Shown: positions 34,887 to 45,810 of the stretch, in pieces
How the letters are laid out: the number at the start of each line of letters is the position of its first letter
Position numbering within the stretch: the first letter of the stretch is position 1
NCBI GenBank assembly: GCA_965153455.1
Contig: OZ234495.1
Coordinates: 23,432,875-23,496,874 of the forward strand
Direction: 5' to 3'
Origin: Sphagnum compactum
Taxonomy: Eukaryota > Bryophyta > Sphagnopsida > Sphagnales
DNA length: 64,000 bases
Notes under the pieces: generated by a model
Told to the model about the DNA's origin: nothing
Database searches by the model: none
What the model saw: the letters and a program-made list of their open reading frames with translations, nothing else
Made by a program: the position numbers and the translations under genes

Positions 34887-35175
34887 CATTGGTTTTTTTT
34901 TTTTTTCAATTTCTTGAGATAGGTGGATTGGCAATCTTTCACAAGAGGATTTCTAGCCAAATTTGGTTACAGGTTAGAAAGACAAGTAGATTTTTTTGAA
35001 CCCTATCATGTATTAACTACAATGTAAATATGGCGAATTCAACAATGCTTTTCCTAGAATTGTGATGAATTTGGTGGATTTTGTCCCAAAAAATCCATTG
35101 TGGAACTTGTTGGTCATTTTTTATTGTTGCCAAGTGGTGAAATTTTGCAAAAGAAAAAAAACCACAAGTTTTCAT
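34887..35175 (+). mobile_element. Copy of the ~293-bp hAT-type MITE
   Basis: GAGATAGGTGGATTGGCAAT, CACAAGAGGATTTC, GGTTACAGGTTAGAAAG and GTAAATATGGCGAATTCA follow in the order seen in the 16,680 copy. The start has decayed to CATTGG plus a T-run. The right end is not clean and no 8-bp duplication is visible, so limits are approximate. Confidence 0.6.
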
Positions 35176-36169
35176 GATGATTGAAGTGAATAAAATACCA
35201 TTACAATAAACTATTCCAAAAAATGGATGATATCAACATTTGAATCTTAAAGTAATCAAGTTGGAAGTTCAAAAAAAAAAAGCAACTTTAAAATAGGTTG
35301 GGTGGTTGAAGATTAGAAATCAAATACGGTATAGAAAAATACATATATAATACTTAGAAGTGAGCCCTTTAATGCCTTGAACTTTTTTAAAAATTGATCT
35401 ATCCACAAACCAAATGCATTAATTTAGTAAAAAACATTTGGAATTTGCTTTTTAGAATTTGGATCATGTAAGATTTTGGGCATCACCTATTGATATTATT
35501 TAAAAATGTCTAGCACCAAGCCAAAGCCCAACTGATTTTAGTTTCAATTCACGATGAGCTATGTGCCATACATACTATAGCCAACACCGTTATACATATG
35601 GCAAAGGTGTCAACATCTAGGTCAAACATGTGGGGAGGCTTGGCCAACAATGTTGCCTTTATAAGCCTTGAAGTTCACAAGACATAATTCCAATAAATCA
35701 ACACCTACCTTAAAGTCAAAGTGAACCAATATCCATCGGTGCACATGTAGCCAAAAAGGAAGGTAAACATAAACCTTTTGATTGAATCATAGACATAGAA
35801 TGACAAATGGAAATCAAGTTACAACAACAAATGAAATTGTATGTGTACTATAATCACTACATAATTAGTCACTCCAAAGGTAAATCTTTGATATTAAAAG
35901 CCTAGGTGAATCAGAACTTTTGGGATTCACTTTCATTGAATGTCAACAAACCTCTTCATGGCATTATTTCATTTCAAAATCCCTTCTCAACAACCTAGAA
36001 GCTTGCACAAGGTGAAAATTTTAGCCTAGTCCCTTTTTTGATATTTTTACGACTCCCAATTTCTGTTCGCAACCCAAGTCAAGACCAATTAAAACTCCCA
36101 TCTCGAAGCACCAACAAGGGTACTCATTCCCATCCCACCATAAAACTTATTCCCTATAAGTAACCATTT
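35176..36169. other. Intergenic, nothing recognised
   Basis: About 1 kb without recognised genes or element ends. Confidence 0.4.
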
Positions 36170-38051
36170 CACAACAACACATTATGGGTTTTTTGACAAG
36201 TTCAAAAAAAAACTACTATCCTTTTCGACTACAGTTACAACTATTTAGTCACAACAATCGCTATGTAGTTGCAAAGGCCATTGAGATGTCATATGATGTT
36301 ATGGTTTTGCGACTATAGTTGGTATGACAACTAGTGGGCTTTTTTGGATAGATTTATGATTATTCTTGAAATTCTAATAATATGTTCTAAATAAATAAAT
36401 ATTAGATAATTAATAATAACCTAACTTTTGCAACTAGAATAACAACTTATAGTCTCACAACATGATGATGTGGCATTCCACATACGCGGTAATAAAATAT
36501 TTGACTATTAGTCAACATGATGACTCATACACTACTTTGGATAAAATGAAGCAGTTGTTGGTCAATCATTATGTTAGAAATGATGTCCAATCCCTTAGTG
36601 TAGCTTTTTGCATCAAGATGCAAGTTCAAAAACTTTACCCTCACTACAACAAATCTTGTCCTTTGAATCGGACACAAAAATGACTATTGTTTTTTTCAAC
36701 TACATTATAACTACTTAGTCATAACAATCACTAAGTAATGGCAAAATACATCAACATTGCACATGGCACATGGTTGTGCAACAGTAGTGAATATGATAAC
36801 TTATTGGGTTTTTTGGTAAATTATCATATTATTTTTCAAAATTTGTTCAATATTTAGTTAGTTGTAAAAACCATCCACCTTTGCGACTAATAATGACTCA
36901 ATCTTTCATGATGATGACATGGCATGCTATATGCCAACAAGATGATGTGGTTCTATTTGTCAACATCATGATTCATGTAATTGATTTGATGAATTAATCT
37001 CATTTATTAATTAATTAAGAATATTGTTGTCCTTTTTTATTAATAACAACTCGATCTTCCATGTGATGATGACATGGCATGCCATAATTTTTTGTGTGCC
37101 ATGAGGTTTTTGAAATCATGAATTCACATGCATGTATATATGTAAAAAATAATATATTGTTAATTCGTAATTATGACTACAATATTAATAGTCGTTTTGA
37201 AAAAGGTGACACATAACTCCTTAACTTTTAAACTATTTAACACACTAGCTAGGTTTAAGTTTAGGCTAGGTTGGACGTAGGTAGTAGGTAGGTTAACCCT
37301 AGTCAACCTATGGTGGCCAAGGTTAATTCAAGGCTATGAGTTTTATAATTTGGTGTTAAATATAATTAATATTAAAAAATGTGGTAGTTCAATGGATGAG
37401 GACTTGTACCCCAAAGTGAAGGTGAGGGGTTCAAGTCTTCACTTTTGCAACCTATGATACCTAGGCCATTTCACTTAGGATAAGTAGTCTAGTCTAAGCT
37501 TCTTGGGCTAGGAGTCTAACGTTTGTTTTTACTCTAGGCCACCTAGCCTATATTAACTAACCTAGGTTGCCTAACATAGGTAGGTAGCCTAGCTAGGTTG
37601 ACTTTTGACTAGGCAACCTAAGTTAGGTTGTTTAATTTAACTAAGTTAAGTTTGGTTGACTTTCATCTACACTAGCTACATGGGCTAAATTAGGTTGCCA
37701 TTTGGTCATGTGCAATGACTCATAATGTGCTTATAGGTTTTTGACACATGTCATCCATCCATCAAGGCATCTTTTGTAACACTTAGTTGAATAAAATGAC
37801 TAAGTTAATATGGCATGCACTTTACAGGTCATACCAAGGTTAATGGTGACATGGAATTTCATTATTATAAGAAAATTAAAAAATCCTCCTAATCGTTAAA
37901 ATGAATGGGTTTTGCAATTAAACATCCCTTGCGATTAATGGATGAAATGACATGGGTTTAGCAACTTACTAGTCACTAGTCGCATATGTCTTTTTTTACC
38001 CTAATATGTAGTTGTAAAGGCCAGTCGCAAAACCCAAAATGGGTTGTTGTG
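36170..38051. mobile_element. CACTA-like non-autonomous element with TIRs
   Basis: Left end CACAACAACACATTATGGGT (from 36,170) and right end, minus strand, CACAACAACCCATTTTGGGT (from 38,051) are inverted repeats matching at 18 of 20. Sub-terminal words GACTACAGTT, TAGTTGCAAAGGCC and GCGACTAG recur in both orientations. A second end-like sequence, CACTACAACAAATCTTGTCC at about 36,646, lies inside, suggesting a nested or tandem element. No transposase is visible. The 3-bp flanks (TTT and TCT) are not a convincing duplication, so superfamily assignment is tentative. Confidence 0.5.
37378..37450 (+). repeat. tRNA-like segment, possible SINE head
   Basis: TGTGGTAGTTCAATGGATGA resembles an A box and GAGGGGTTCAAGTCTTC a B box about 40 nt downstream. 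The intervening part does not fold as a standard tRNA with a clear anticodon arm, so this is not called as a tRNA gene. It may be the head of a SINE embedded in the CACTA-like element. Confidence 0.3.
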
Positions 38052-39076
38052 TCTAAAGTGTGATTATTCATGAAATAATGCCAATTCAAGATCATTCAAT
38101 AACACTTTCAGTTCCACATCATCTTCACCAACAATCCATTCTAATATCTTAATGAGAATTATAATTTTCCAACCCAACAAAAATTTGAAAACTAGAGTAT
38201 ACACCACAAGCATTCTTCCCATGGGTGCATCAAATATCCAGACAACATCATGAAAACAAGAACAAACTTTTGAAAGCAAAGTCAAACTCATTAAGGTACT
38301 TAGGTGTTTCTCCAAAAACCCATTTAGATGATCCGCCTTGAGCAAGCTTCCGCTCTTTATAGTCGGAGCTTCACCAAATTTTTATCACCAGAAGATCTCC
38401 CAAATCAATTAGTGCCACAATTCCTTGATCCACAATGAAGAGCAACAAACAAAGAAGATAAGCTTATAAGCTCACTATTAAAACACAAAGGCCAAACGGC
38501 TTCATTTCTCCTTCCTTTATGAATCAAACAAAACAAAAGCTATTTAGCGCAAAATGTGATTAACATGATAGTGAATGATCATTGTGACCCATCAAGGACC
38601 GAATTAAGGTAGTAAACCTTTTCCCTTTCTTTCGTTAGGGTTTCCTCTTAGATCACACACCATCCACTGGAAGCCCACTGTTACTCAATTGTGGATGAAG
38701 TGCAATTGAAGTGGCATTAGGTTTCACCTTGGTAACCTATTATCTAAAAGATAGTTTTTGTAAATAGATAAATAGGTAGGGTAATAGGGTCTGATTCCAA
38801 AGTAAATAGATGTATGTAGATGGTTGAAACATGGCTAAAAGCTAGTGGTTTGTTAGTAGGTAGGTAGTAAAAATAGAGATTGACCTAACCACCATGGTTA
38901 ATTAGGGAACTGCAACGCAATAGAAAAATGTTTCTTGTCCACACACCCTACATTCCTCCTAGTGTGCCGTTGGCTATTGGTTTTCTTTGCCTCTAACTTA
39001 ATAAACCACATTAGTAGTTCATTTGATGAGCTATTATAATTCTCTATTCATAGTGTATTGTCTAGATGGACATGTA
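38052..39076. other. Intergenic; related to the TAGGTAGG repeat family
   Basis: The minus-strand 93-codon frame at 38,064-38,345 has no known motif. At 38,730-38,990 the GGTAACC and GTAGGTAGG run followed by AAAAATGTTTCTTGTCCACA parallels 5,200-5,290 (AAAAAAGTGTTTCCAATCCA), so it is a diverged copy of the short TIR element there. Confidence 0.35.
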
Positions 39077-39364
39077 GGCTAGAGTGAACCAACACCCACT
39101 AGTGCATTAATTGGCCATTATGTCCATACGATGGGTTATGTCATCCATTTCCTAACCCTATGTTAACCCAACATTGTACAGTCAACCTTTTTGGGATGCT
39201 GACCTTTGACACTTTTTATTTTTGGGATTTTTTTCCCAACCCTGACCTTACTACCCTCCAATCTAATCACCCTAATTCCCTAGCTACCCTACTAACCTAG
39301 TTACAATATTTACCTACATTTTTATTCTACCTACCAACCCCTTACCTATCTTCTTTCTATTTTT

Positions 39365-40480
39365 TCATGGGTAAACCTCTCTCTTGGCTAAACCTTTGCC
39401 TTTTGGCACAACTTCTAACTATTAGTGGCTAAACCTATATCTTTTAACTAAACCTTTTTCTTTTTGGCACAACTTCTAACTCTTCTTGGCTAAACCTTTT
39501 CTTTTTTGCACAACTTTTAACTATTTTTGGCTAAACTTATATCTCTTAGCTAAACCTTTCCTTTTTGGCACAACTTCTAGCTCTTTTTGGCTAGACTTTT
39601 TCTTTTTGGCACAACTTTTAACTCTTCTTGGTTAAACCTATATATCTAGGCAAATTTTTTTCCTTTTGGCATAACTTTTAATTTTTTTGGCTAAACTTAT
39701 ATATCTTGGTTAAACCTTTTCCTTTTGGCACAACTTTCAACTCTTCTTGGTTAAACCTATATTTTTTGGCTAAACCTCCATCTCTTCATGGTTAAACGTT
39801 TACATGTTGACAAAAATTGTATATCTTTTTAACTACACATCTATCTCTTGGCTAAACCTCCATCTCTTCATGGTTGAACGTTTACATGTTGACAAAATTT
39901 GTATATTTTTTAAACTAAACATCTATTTCTTAGCAAAACCTATACTTTTCAACAAAACCTATATATATATATATATTTGGCTAAACCTATATCTCTTGAC
40001 AAAACCTCCATCTATTCATGGTTAAACCACTACATGTTGACAAATGTTTTATCTATTATTGACTAAACCTTTACCTCTTGGCAAAACCATAACCTCTTTT
40101 TAAATACATTTTTACCTTTGAATAAAACCCTAATATGTTCATGGTTAAACCTCTCAATTGGAAAACCTTTGAATTTTTCTTATCTAAAGCTCTACATCTT
40201 GGCAAAACCTTTTTAATTTTGGGGCTATATTTTTACCTCTTAGTAAAACCTTTATATCTTTTTGGTTAAACTTGTACAAATTGGAAAAACTTCTAATTCT
40301 TTTTGGTTAAACTTATACCTCTTGGAAAAATTTCCATCTCTTCATGGTTAAACCTCTATTTGTTGGAAAAATGTTTATCTTTTCTTGGTTAAATTTTAAT
40401 CTTTTGGAAGAACTTCTATTTTTTCATGGCTAAACTTATACCTATTGGCAAAAAATTTACCTTTCGACAAAAAATAGATA
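39365..40480 (+). repeat. ~40-bp minisatellite (TTGGCTAAACC / GGCAAAACC)
   Basis: About 25-30 imperfect copies alternate two half-units of about 20 bp: one with GGCTAAACCTATATCTCTT and one with GGCACAACTTTTAACTC or GGCAAAACCTCCATCTC. The unit is related to the array at 43,605-44,700 and, in reverse, to 48,515-48,597. The open frame at 39,804-40,025 is a translation of the array and not a gene. Confidence 0.85.
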
Positions 40481-42359
40481 AATTTTGAATTAAACTAAAG
40501 ACCATTTTTTTGACAAAACCTTTTAACAAAACTTTTGGCTACCCTATTGACCTAGCCATCTTATTAATATAATTACATTATTGCCCTGACTTTTTCCTTA
40601 TTTGTGTACATTACCTACCTATCATTTACAAGATGCAATTGTCTACCACTATATGATATACAAACTATGAAGGTATTGCACTAAATGAACTTATAACCAT
40701 TTAAATCATGTTTGACCCCTTGATGTCAATAAATGGTAATTGTGAATGTAGATATTGCACATTTGATCTACTTTTGTGACCCTCACATAGGTATTACATA
40801 TTTTGGTAGTTATTATTATAAGTTAAAATTGAAGATCTAAAAAAAAAATACAATACCCACATACGAAAACAATGTCATTTCAAATACAACACTTCAATAA
40901 TTATTATATATTTTGTGACCAAAATGCAAACATTCTTTTCTTTTGGATTTTGTTTAAAAATATTTTTCTATGCATTTTTTTCCTTGTAATTTTTTTTTTC
41001 TTGTTCTAGATTATTTTCTTCTATTATTTATACAATTAGTTTTTTCATTGAGCATGCACGTTTTTATGCCCAACATTTGGGTATATTGCACAAACCATCC
41101 AAACAAAATAGTTGACATTTTATGCTTCAAACGTGGGTATTGCAAAATCATTCTAACAAAACTAATGTCTATTTTGTGACCCTTATGCAAGTATTTCACA
41201 TTGAACTTTATGTTTTTGAAATTCTTTTAATGCAATAATGCAACATTGTAATAAATTCATATCTTTAGGGAAAATTTCAACAAAGTATTAATGCAATGTT
41301 CACATTCAAAGCATGCAAACATAATACAAATGTAAAGTTACAATTACAATAAGACAAAACTTGTATGCATTTGATGCAAATATCACATCTATCAAAACTT
41401 TAGGAAATGTCCAAAAACTGGAAAACATGAATTCCATGCCATTGTTTAGGCTAAAAAAACTTGAATAAAATATGCATGTTACTTTCTAACCTTAAAAGAC
41501 CCCTATCTAAACATGTTTTCATTAGTCACCATGTCATGCATTCATCAATAAATTGTTGTTGTAACCACCTTAATAACATGTTGATGAATGTAAAGTTGAT
41601 AGTGATACAATTGGAATTGAATGGCATTAATTACATAGTGTTATTTCATAGTTACTCAAAATTTGCATCAAACACATGACACACATTAATATGCAAGTTT
41701 GAAAAAATTTAACCAAACTCCCAAAAAATTACATGGGTATGAACATATATAGTCTATTGGATTTTTAAAAAAAAGAAAAATTGGAAAAAGAAATTTCAAA
41801 TAAGAAATAAAGGAAATGGACAAACAAACTTCATTTTTTAGAATTTTAAAGACCAAAAAATGGAAAAATAGGGGGAAAACAAAGAAATATTTAGGACAAA
41901 CATAATAAAACAAAAAAAAGAAAATATAGGGAAAGAAGACCCAAAATTTTTTCTTATCCTTAAAAACAAAAACACAATGAAAAGGAAACAAGAACTAGAA
42001 TTGTTCTTCTTGGATTGAAAAAAAAAAAAAAAACTTCAAGAAAAAACTGAAAAACAGGAAAAGAAAACAAACTTCTTTTGGAATTTAAAAAATAGAAAAA
42101 ACTAGAAAAAATAAAAAAAACAAAAACAATCTTTGTCTTTTAAATTTTTTTCTTATCATCTTCTTTATTTTTTTATTTCCATTTCCTTCTCTTTTATTCT
42201 TTTGTCTTCTTCTTTTTCTTTTTCTTACTTTTCCTTTTTGCTTCTGCTCTGAAACCAAAAAAAAAAAAAAAACAAGGAAAGGATATAGCCAGACCTAATG
42301 TGATATAACTAATGATGATGCAATAAGCAATGGCAGCAAGCGCAACAATGTGATGAAAA

Positions 42360-42780
42360 ATAAAGTGTTTGAAGAAGGAAAAGAAAGAAACAAAAGATGA
42401 AAAAATTTAAAGTAACAACAAAAATGAAAGAACAAAAATGATAACATAAACAAAAGAAAAGAAGAAAACATAATAAAAATAACAATTTAAAAAAAGAGGG
42501 AAAAAATGATGAAAAAAAAGTTACATCAACAATGGAAGAGAAAAAGATGGCAATGAAAGGGAAAAAATGACAATGGAGAGAAGAAGAAGAAAGAAAGAAC
42601 AAAAGAGGACAATGGAAAAGAAGAAAATGGCAACTAAAGATAAGAAGAAAGAAAGAGCAAAAGAGGACAATTGAAGAGAAGAAGATGGAAGTGAAAGAGA
42701 AGAAGAAGAAAGAGGAAGGAAAAAAGGGAGGAATTTTTTTGAAGTCTAAGGGAAGGGTGAGCCAGTGAAAAGGAAAAAAA
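42360..42780 (+). repeat. Long purine-rich (GAA/AAG) tract
   Basis: About 420 bp almost entirely A and G on the + strand. An imperfect ~54-bp unit is visible at 42,540-42,700, with AAGAAAGAACAAAAGAGGAC, AATGGAAAAGAAGAAAATGG and AAGAAAGAGCAAAAGAGGAC. The 161-codon Phe/Ser-rich minus-strand frame here is low-complexity and not a gene. A related A-rich stretch with long poly-A runs precedes it (41,760-42,270). Confidence 0.75.
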
Positions 42781-42895
42781 AAACCCCACCTCAATGTTTG
42801 GTTTGGTTTAGGTTAAATGGTTTGGGTTCATCCCAAAACGGCCAAAACAGCTTCATCCACAACTGGTGCACTGGTTCACTCTGGCCGGACGTGCA

Positions 42896-43604
42896 ATAGT
42901 CTCCACCCACAATTCATAGCCCAGATGGCAGTTCTGTAGTTGGAAATTAGTAATGGTGAGTTACATGGGGTAGAGGCAATGACGCTGACAATTTTTATGT
43001 AGAAATTTCTTCATCTGATCTGGAGGGGGACGGCTGTTAAATGCCTTACAATAAACCAAAATACGATTGGGTCGTGCTAACCAAGACAAGCGATCCTGAA
43101 ATTCACTGAACTACATTGAGGCCGTATTGACTGCTTACATGATTCCAATGGGGAAGTAAACTAAAGCGTATGACGATCCCTTGAAGGGGATGGATTGCAC
43201 CAGCGCAGAGGCAGAAAATTGGAACGGTCTAAGCATATATGATGTGGCAGGCCGCAGGAGCTCATTGCTAAAAATGTGCAACACAATGGCTGGATCCTGA
43301 AGACTGAGAGAGCAATCGGCAGACTTGGTCGGGCATTAAAGTCCCAAGGTGTGGCCATATTAAATATGATGGAGTTTGCAGCAACGGAAAAGAGGGAATG
43401 TGGCAGCCAAAATTGTCACATTTAGGGTCCGTTTCCATTAGCTGCTGAAATCATCAGTGTACACCAGCCTAATGGAAAGCCTTTGACGATGGGCTTTGTT
43501 ACTTGGTCGCTTTCCATTGGAGAGCTGCAACTACAGTGAAAATGTGTAATTAATCGTATTGGGGACTCTGGGAACACATGTTCTCATGAATAAAAGGATA
43601 GATA
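42896..43604. other. Unique-looking spacer with MITE-like fragment
   Basis: GC content is higher than in neighbouring arrays. TTAGGGTCCGTTTCCATTAG at about 43,429 and AATGGAAAGCC at about 43,472 resemble the ends of the Tourist-like MITE at 3,034. The minus-strand frame at 43,161-43,358 has no known motif. Confidence 0.35.
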
Positions 43605-44700
43605 TAAAACTTATATATTTTCTTGGCAAAACTTTTCTCTATTGGCAAAACCTATATTTATTTTAGGCAAAACTTATTTCCTTTCTAGGTTAATTTTTTT
43701 TCTTTTGGCAAAACCTCTATCTTTTCTTGGCTAAACTTTTCTTTTTTGGCAAAACCTATATATATTCTTGGTTAAACTTTTTTTGGGGGCAAAACCTATA
43801 TATTTTCTTAGCTAAAATTTTCTCTCTTCGTAAAATTTATATATCTTTTTATTTAAAATTTTCTCTCTTAGCAAAACCTATATCCCTTCTTGGCTAAACT
43901 TTTATCTCTTGGCAAAAATTATATATATTTTTAGCTAAACTTTTATCTCTTCGCAAAACCTACATATCTTTTTGGCTAAATTTTTTTCTCCTGGCAAAAC
44001 TTATATCTCTTCTTGGTTAAACTTTTCTCTCTTGGCAAAACCTATATCCCTTCTAGGTTAATTTTTTTACTCTTGGCAAAACTTATATTTCTTTTTGGTT
44101 AATTTTTTTTTGTTTTGGCAAAACCTATTTCTATTTTGGCTAAGCTTCTAACTTTTGGCAAACTTATATATCTTTTTGGCAAAACTTTTCTTTCTTGGCA
44201 AAACTTATATATCTTCTTGGTTAAACTTTTATCTCTTGGCAAAATTTATATATCTTTTTGGTTAAATTTGTTTCTTTTGGCAAAACCTATATTTATTTTT
44301 GGCTAAACTTCTAATTTTTGGCAAAACTTATATATCTTCTTGGCAAAAAAATTCTTTCTTTGCAAAACTTATATATCTTCTTGGTTAAACTTTTCTCTCT
44401 TGGCAAAACTTATATGTTTTCTTGGTTAAACTTTTAACTCTTGGCAAAACCTATATCATTTTTGGTTAAACCTAGACCTTTCAACAAAACATTTCTATTT
44501 GTTGGCTAAACTTTTATTTCCCAATAATTCATTTATATTTTTTTGGACAAACCTATACCTTTCAACAAAACCTTTATTTCTTTTTGGTTAAACCATTACC
44601 TTTTAGCACAATCTTTTTACATATTAAGTAAACCTTTACCTTTCAAGAAAACCTTTCTATATTTTGGGTAAACCTCTCTATTTCATAGTTAAACCTCTAC
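43605..44700 (+). repeat. ~40-bp minisatellite, second array
   Basis: About 26 copies of TTGGCAAAACCTATATCTCT plus TCTTGGCTAAACTTTTCTCT, more regular than the first array. The open frame at 44,115-44,306 (FGKLIYLFGK-type periodic protein) is an array translation. The array is followed by the Helitron and then by sequence that also follows the first array. Confidence 0.88.
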
Positions 44701-44844
44701 TTTTTTAAAGGGAAAATATAATAATGGAATCCATTAGGTGTAAAATGAACTTCAATGTATATTTATATAGAAATCAATCAAGGACATAACAAATCTTATA
44801 TATTAATTCAGTTAGTCTGTGCGTGCGTCTGTCTGACACGACAA

Positions 44845-44893
44845 TTCTGCCATAGAAAATGCAGAACCGGCCTCTGCATATTCTATGGCAGAA
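44845..44893. repeat. Near-perfect 21-bp hairpin in the Helitron 5-prime region
   Basis: The left arm TTCTGCCATAGAAAATGCAGA (44,845-44,865) pairs with the right arm (44,873-44,893) at 20 of 21 positions around a 7-nt loop ACCGGCC. The right-arm phrase TGCATTTTCTATGGCAGAAC occurs a third time at 45,572-45,591. Confidence 0.85.
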
Positions 44894-45651
44894 CCGGGAA
44901 ATGCACAGACGGTAACTTACCCGGTACTTTACCGGTTTTCACAAGTCATTGCTAACACAAGTACAATTCGCCTTTTGGTATGATTACCCTCTTCCTTAAT
45001 TTACTATTTTTCATCAGCTATTTTTACGTTTATTGTCCAACTTTACTTTTACCGTCCAAACATTTCCTTCGCAAATTATTGCTTCTCCTTGGTACTTGCT
45101 CTCTACGGCTATAGCAAATTGTAATGACATTCTTTAATACAGGGGAAATAGCCAAAATTTTCAATAATTGTCTACAAAACGAAATGACTCTTAAGATTTC
45201 TTTTTCTTTCATATTTTGAATATGGTTGTGGATGATAGCCAAGTGAGCAATGTCAAGAAATTAGGGGGGAAAAAAAAACATTGTATCGGTCCATTTTCTC
45301 TCCAAAATACATTCAGAGTTAATGATTTTCTCCAAAAAGATTTAACCCAAAAATTGGGAAATTTTCCTATAAATGTGCATATCTAGAGTAACTTCAATTA
45401 ATTTTGCTAGATTTTTGGGCGAAAAAACTCCAATTTTTTATTTCCAAAAAGTGGAAAAAGAAGTAGTGTGTCTGTCACAAAAAATAAATAAAGCTGCTTT
45501 GTGCCTTTGTGTGTGTCTCTCTTGGTTTAAAGAAACCGGGGGACTTCACAGTGTCCAAAGGTCACGGGCAATGCATTTTCTATGGCAGAACTGGGTCGTG
45601 GTGGCGGAGAGACACACGCCAGCCATCGATCGCATCGTCACCACCGACAGC

Positions 45652-45780
45652 GGAACGGGGGGGGGGGGGACCAACGGGTTAAAGAATCGGAGTGGAAAAT
45701 GCGAAGGACGGGGGGGGGGGGGTCGACGGGGTAAAGAACCGGAGTGGGCAATGGGAAGGACCGGGCGGGGGGGAGCTCGA
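45652..45780 (+). repeat. 53-bp repeat with G13 runs
   Basis: Two runs of 13 G (45,657-45,669 and 45,710-45,722) and a broken third run (45,763-45,773) lie exactly 53 bp apart. The intervening units read GGGTTAAAGAATCGGAGTGG and GGGGTAAAGAACCGGAGTGG. The + strand could form G-quadruplexes. It lies just before the Helitron 3-prime hairpin. Confidence 0.85.
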
Positions 45781-45810
45781 CGGGTGCATTATGCACCGGG
45801 TTCACACTAG

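Larger units (their letters stand above)
39077..42886. mobile_element. MULE-like non-autonomous element (3.8 kb) with minisatellite
   Basis: The left end GGCTAGAGTGAACCAA (from 39,077) and the right end on the minus strand GGCCAGAGTGAACCAG (from 42,886) match at 14 of 16. The flanks are GGACATGTA (39,068-39,076) and GGACGTGCA (42,887-42,895), 7 of 9 identical, the target-duplication length of Mutator-like elements. The interior holds CTACC-rich sequence, a ~40-bp minisatellite (39,365-40,480), 1.2 kb of AT-rich unique sequence and a purine-rich tract (42,360-42,780). No transposase is present. The short TIRs make the superfamily call an inference from duplication length. Confidence 0.6.
44794..45810 (+). 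mobile_element. Non-autonomous Helitron (1,017 bp)
   Basis: The element starts TCTTATATATTAATTCAG followed by CTGTGCGTGCGTCTGTCTG, the style of plant Helitron 5-prime ends. It ends with a palindrome GGTGCAT-T-ATGCACC (45,783-45,797), 9 nt, then CTAG at 45,807-45,810. Hairpin plus CTRR is the Helitron 3-prime signature. The base before TC is A and the base after CTAG is T, the A/T insertion site of Helitrons, and no target duplication is needed. No Rep/helicase gene is present. It sits in the second copy of the minisatellite element. CpG-rich sequence and clean ends suggest it is younger than its surroundings. The 145-codon frame at 45,373-45,810 is unlikely to be a gene. Confidence 0.78.

Noticed and set aside
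37378-37450. Functional tRNA gene
   Set aside because: A- and B-box-like words are present but no proper cloverleaf or anticodon arm could be drawn.
39804-40025. 73-codon frame as a gene
   Set aside because: It reads through the minisatellite and a TATATA run.
42309-42794. 161-codon minus-strand frame, Phe/Ser-rich
   Set aside because: It is the translation of a purine-rich tract. The absence of stops follows from base composition.
44115-44306. Periodic 63-codon frame
   Set aside because: Direct translation of the ~40-bp minisatellite array.
45373-45810. 145-codon frame over the G-runs
   Set aside because: It spans the Helitron tail, including the terminator hairpin, and has a Gly-rich low-complexity C-terminus. 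No homology recognised.
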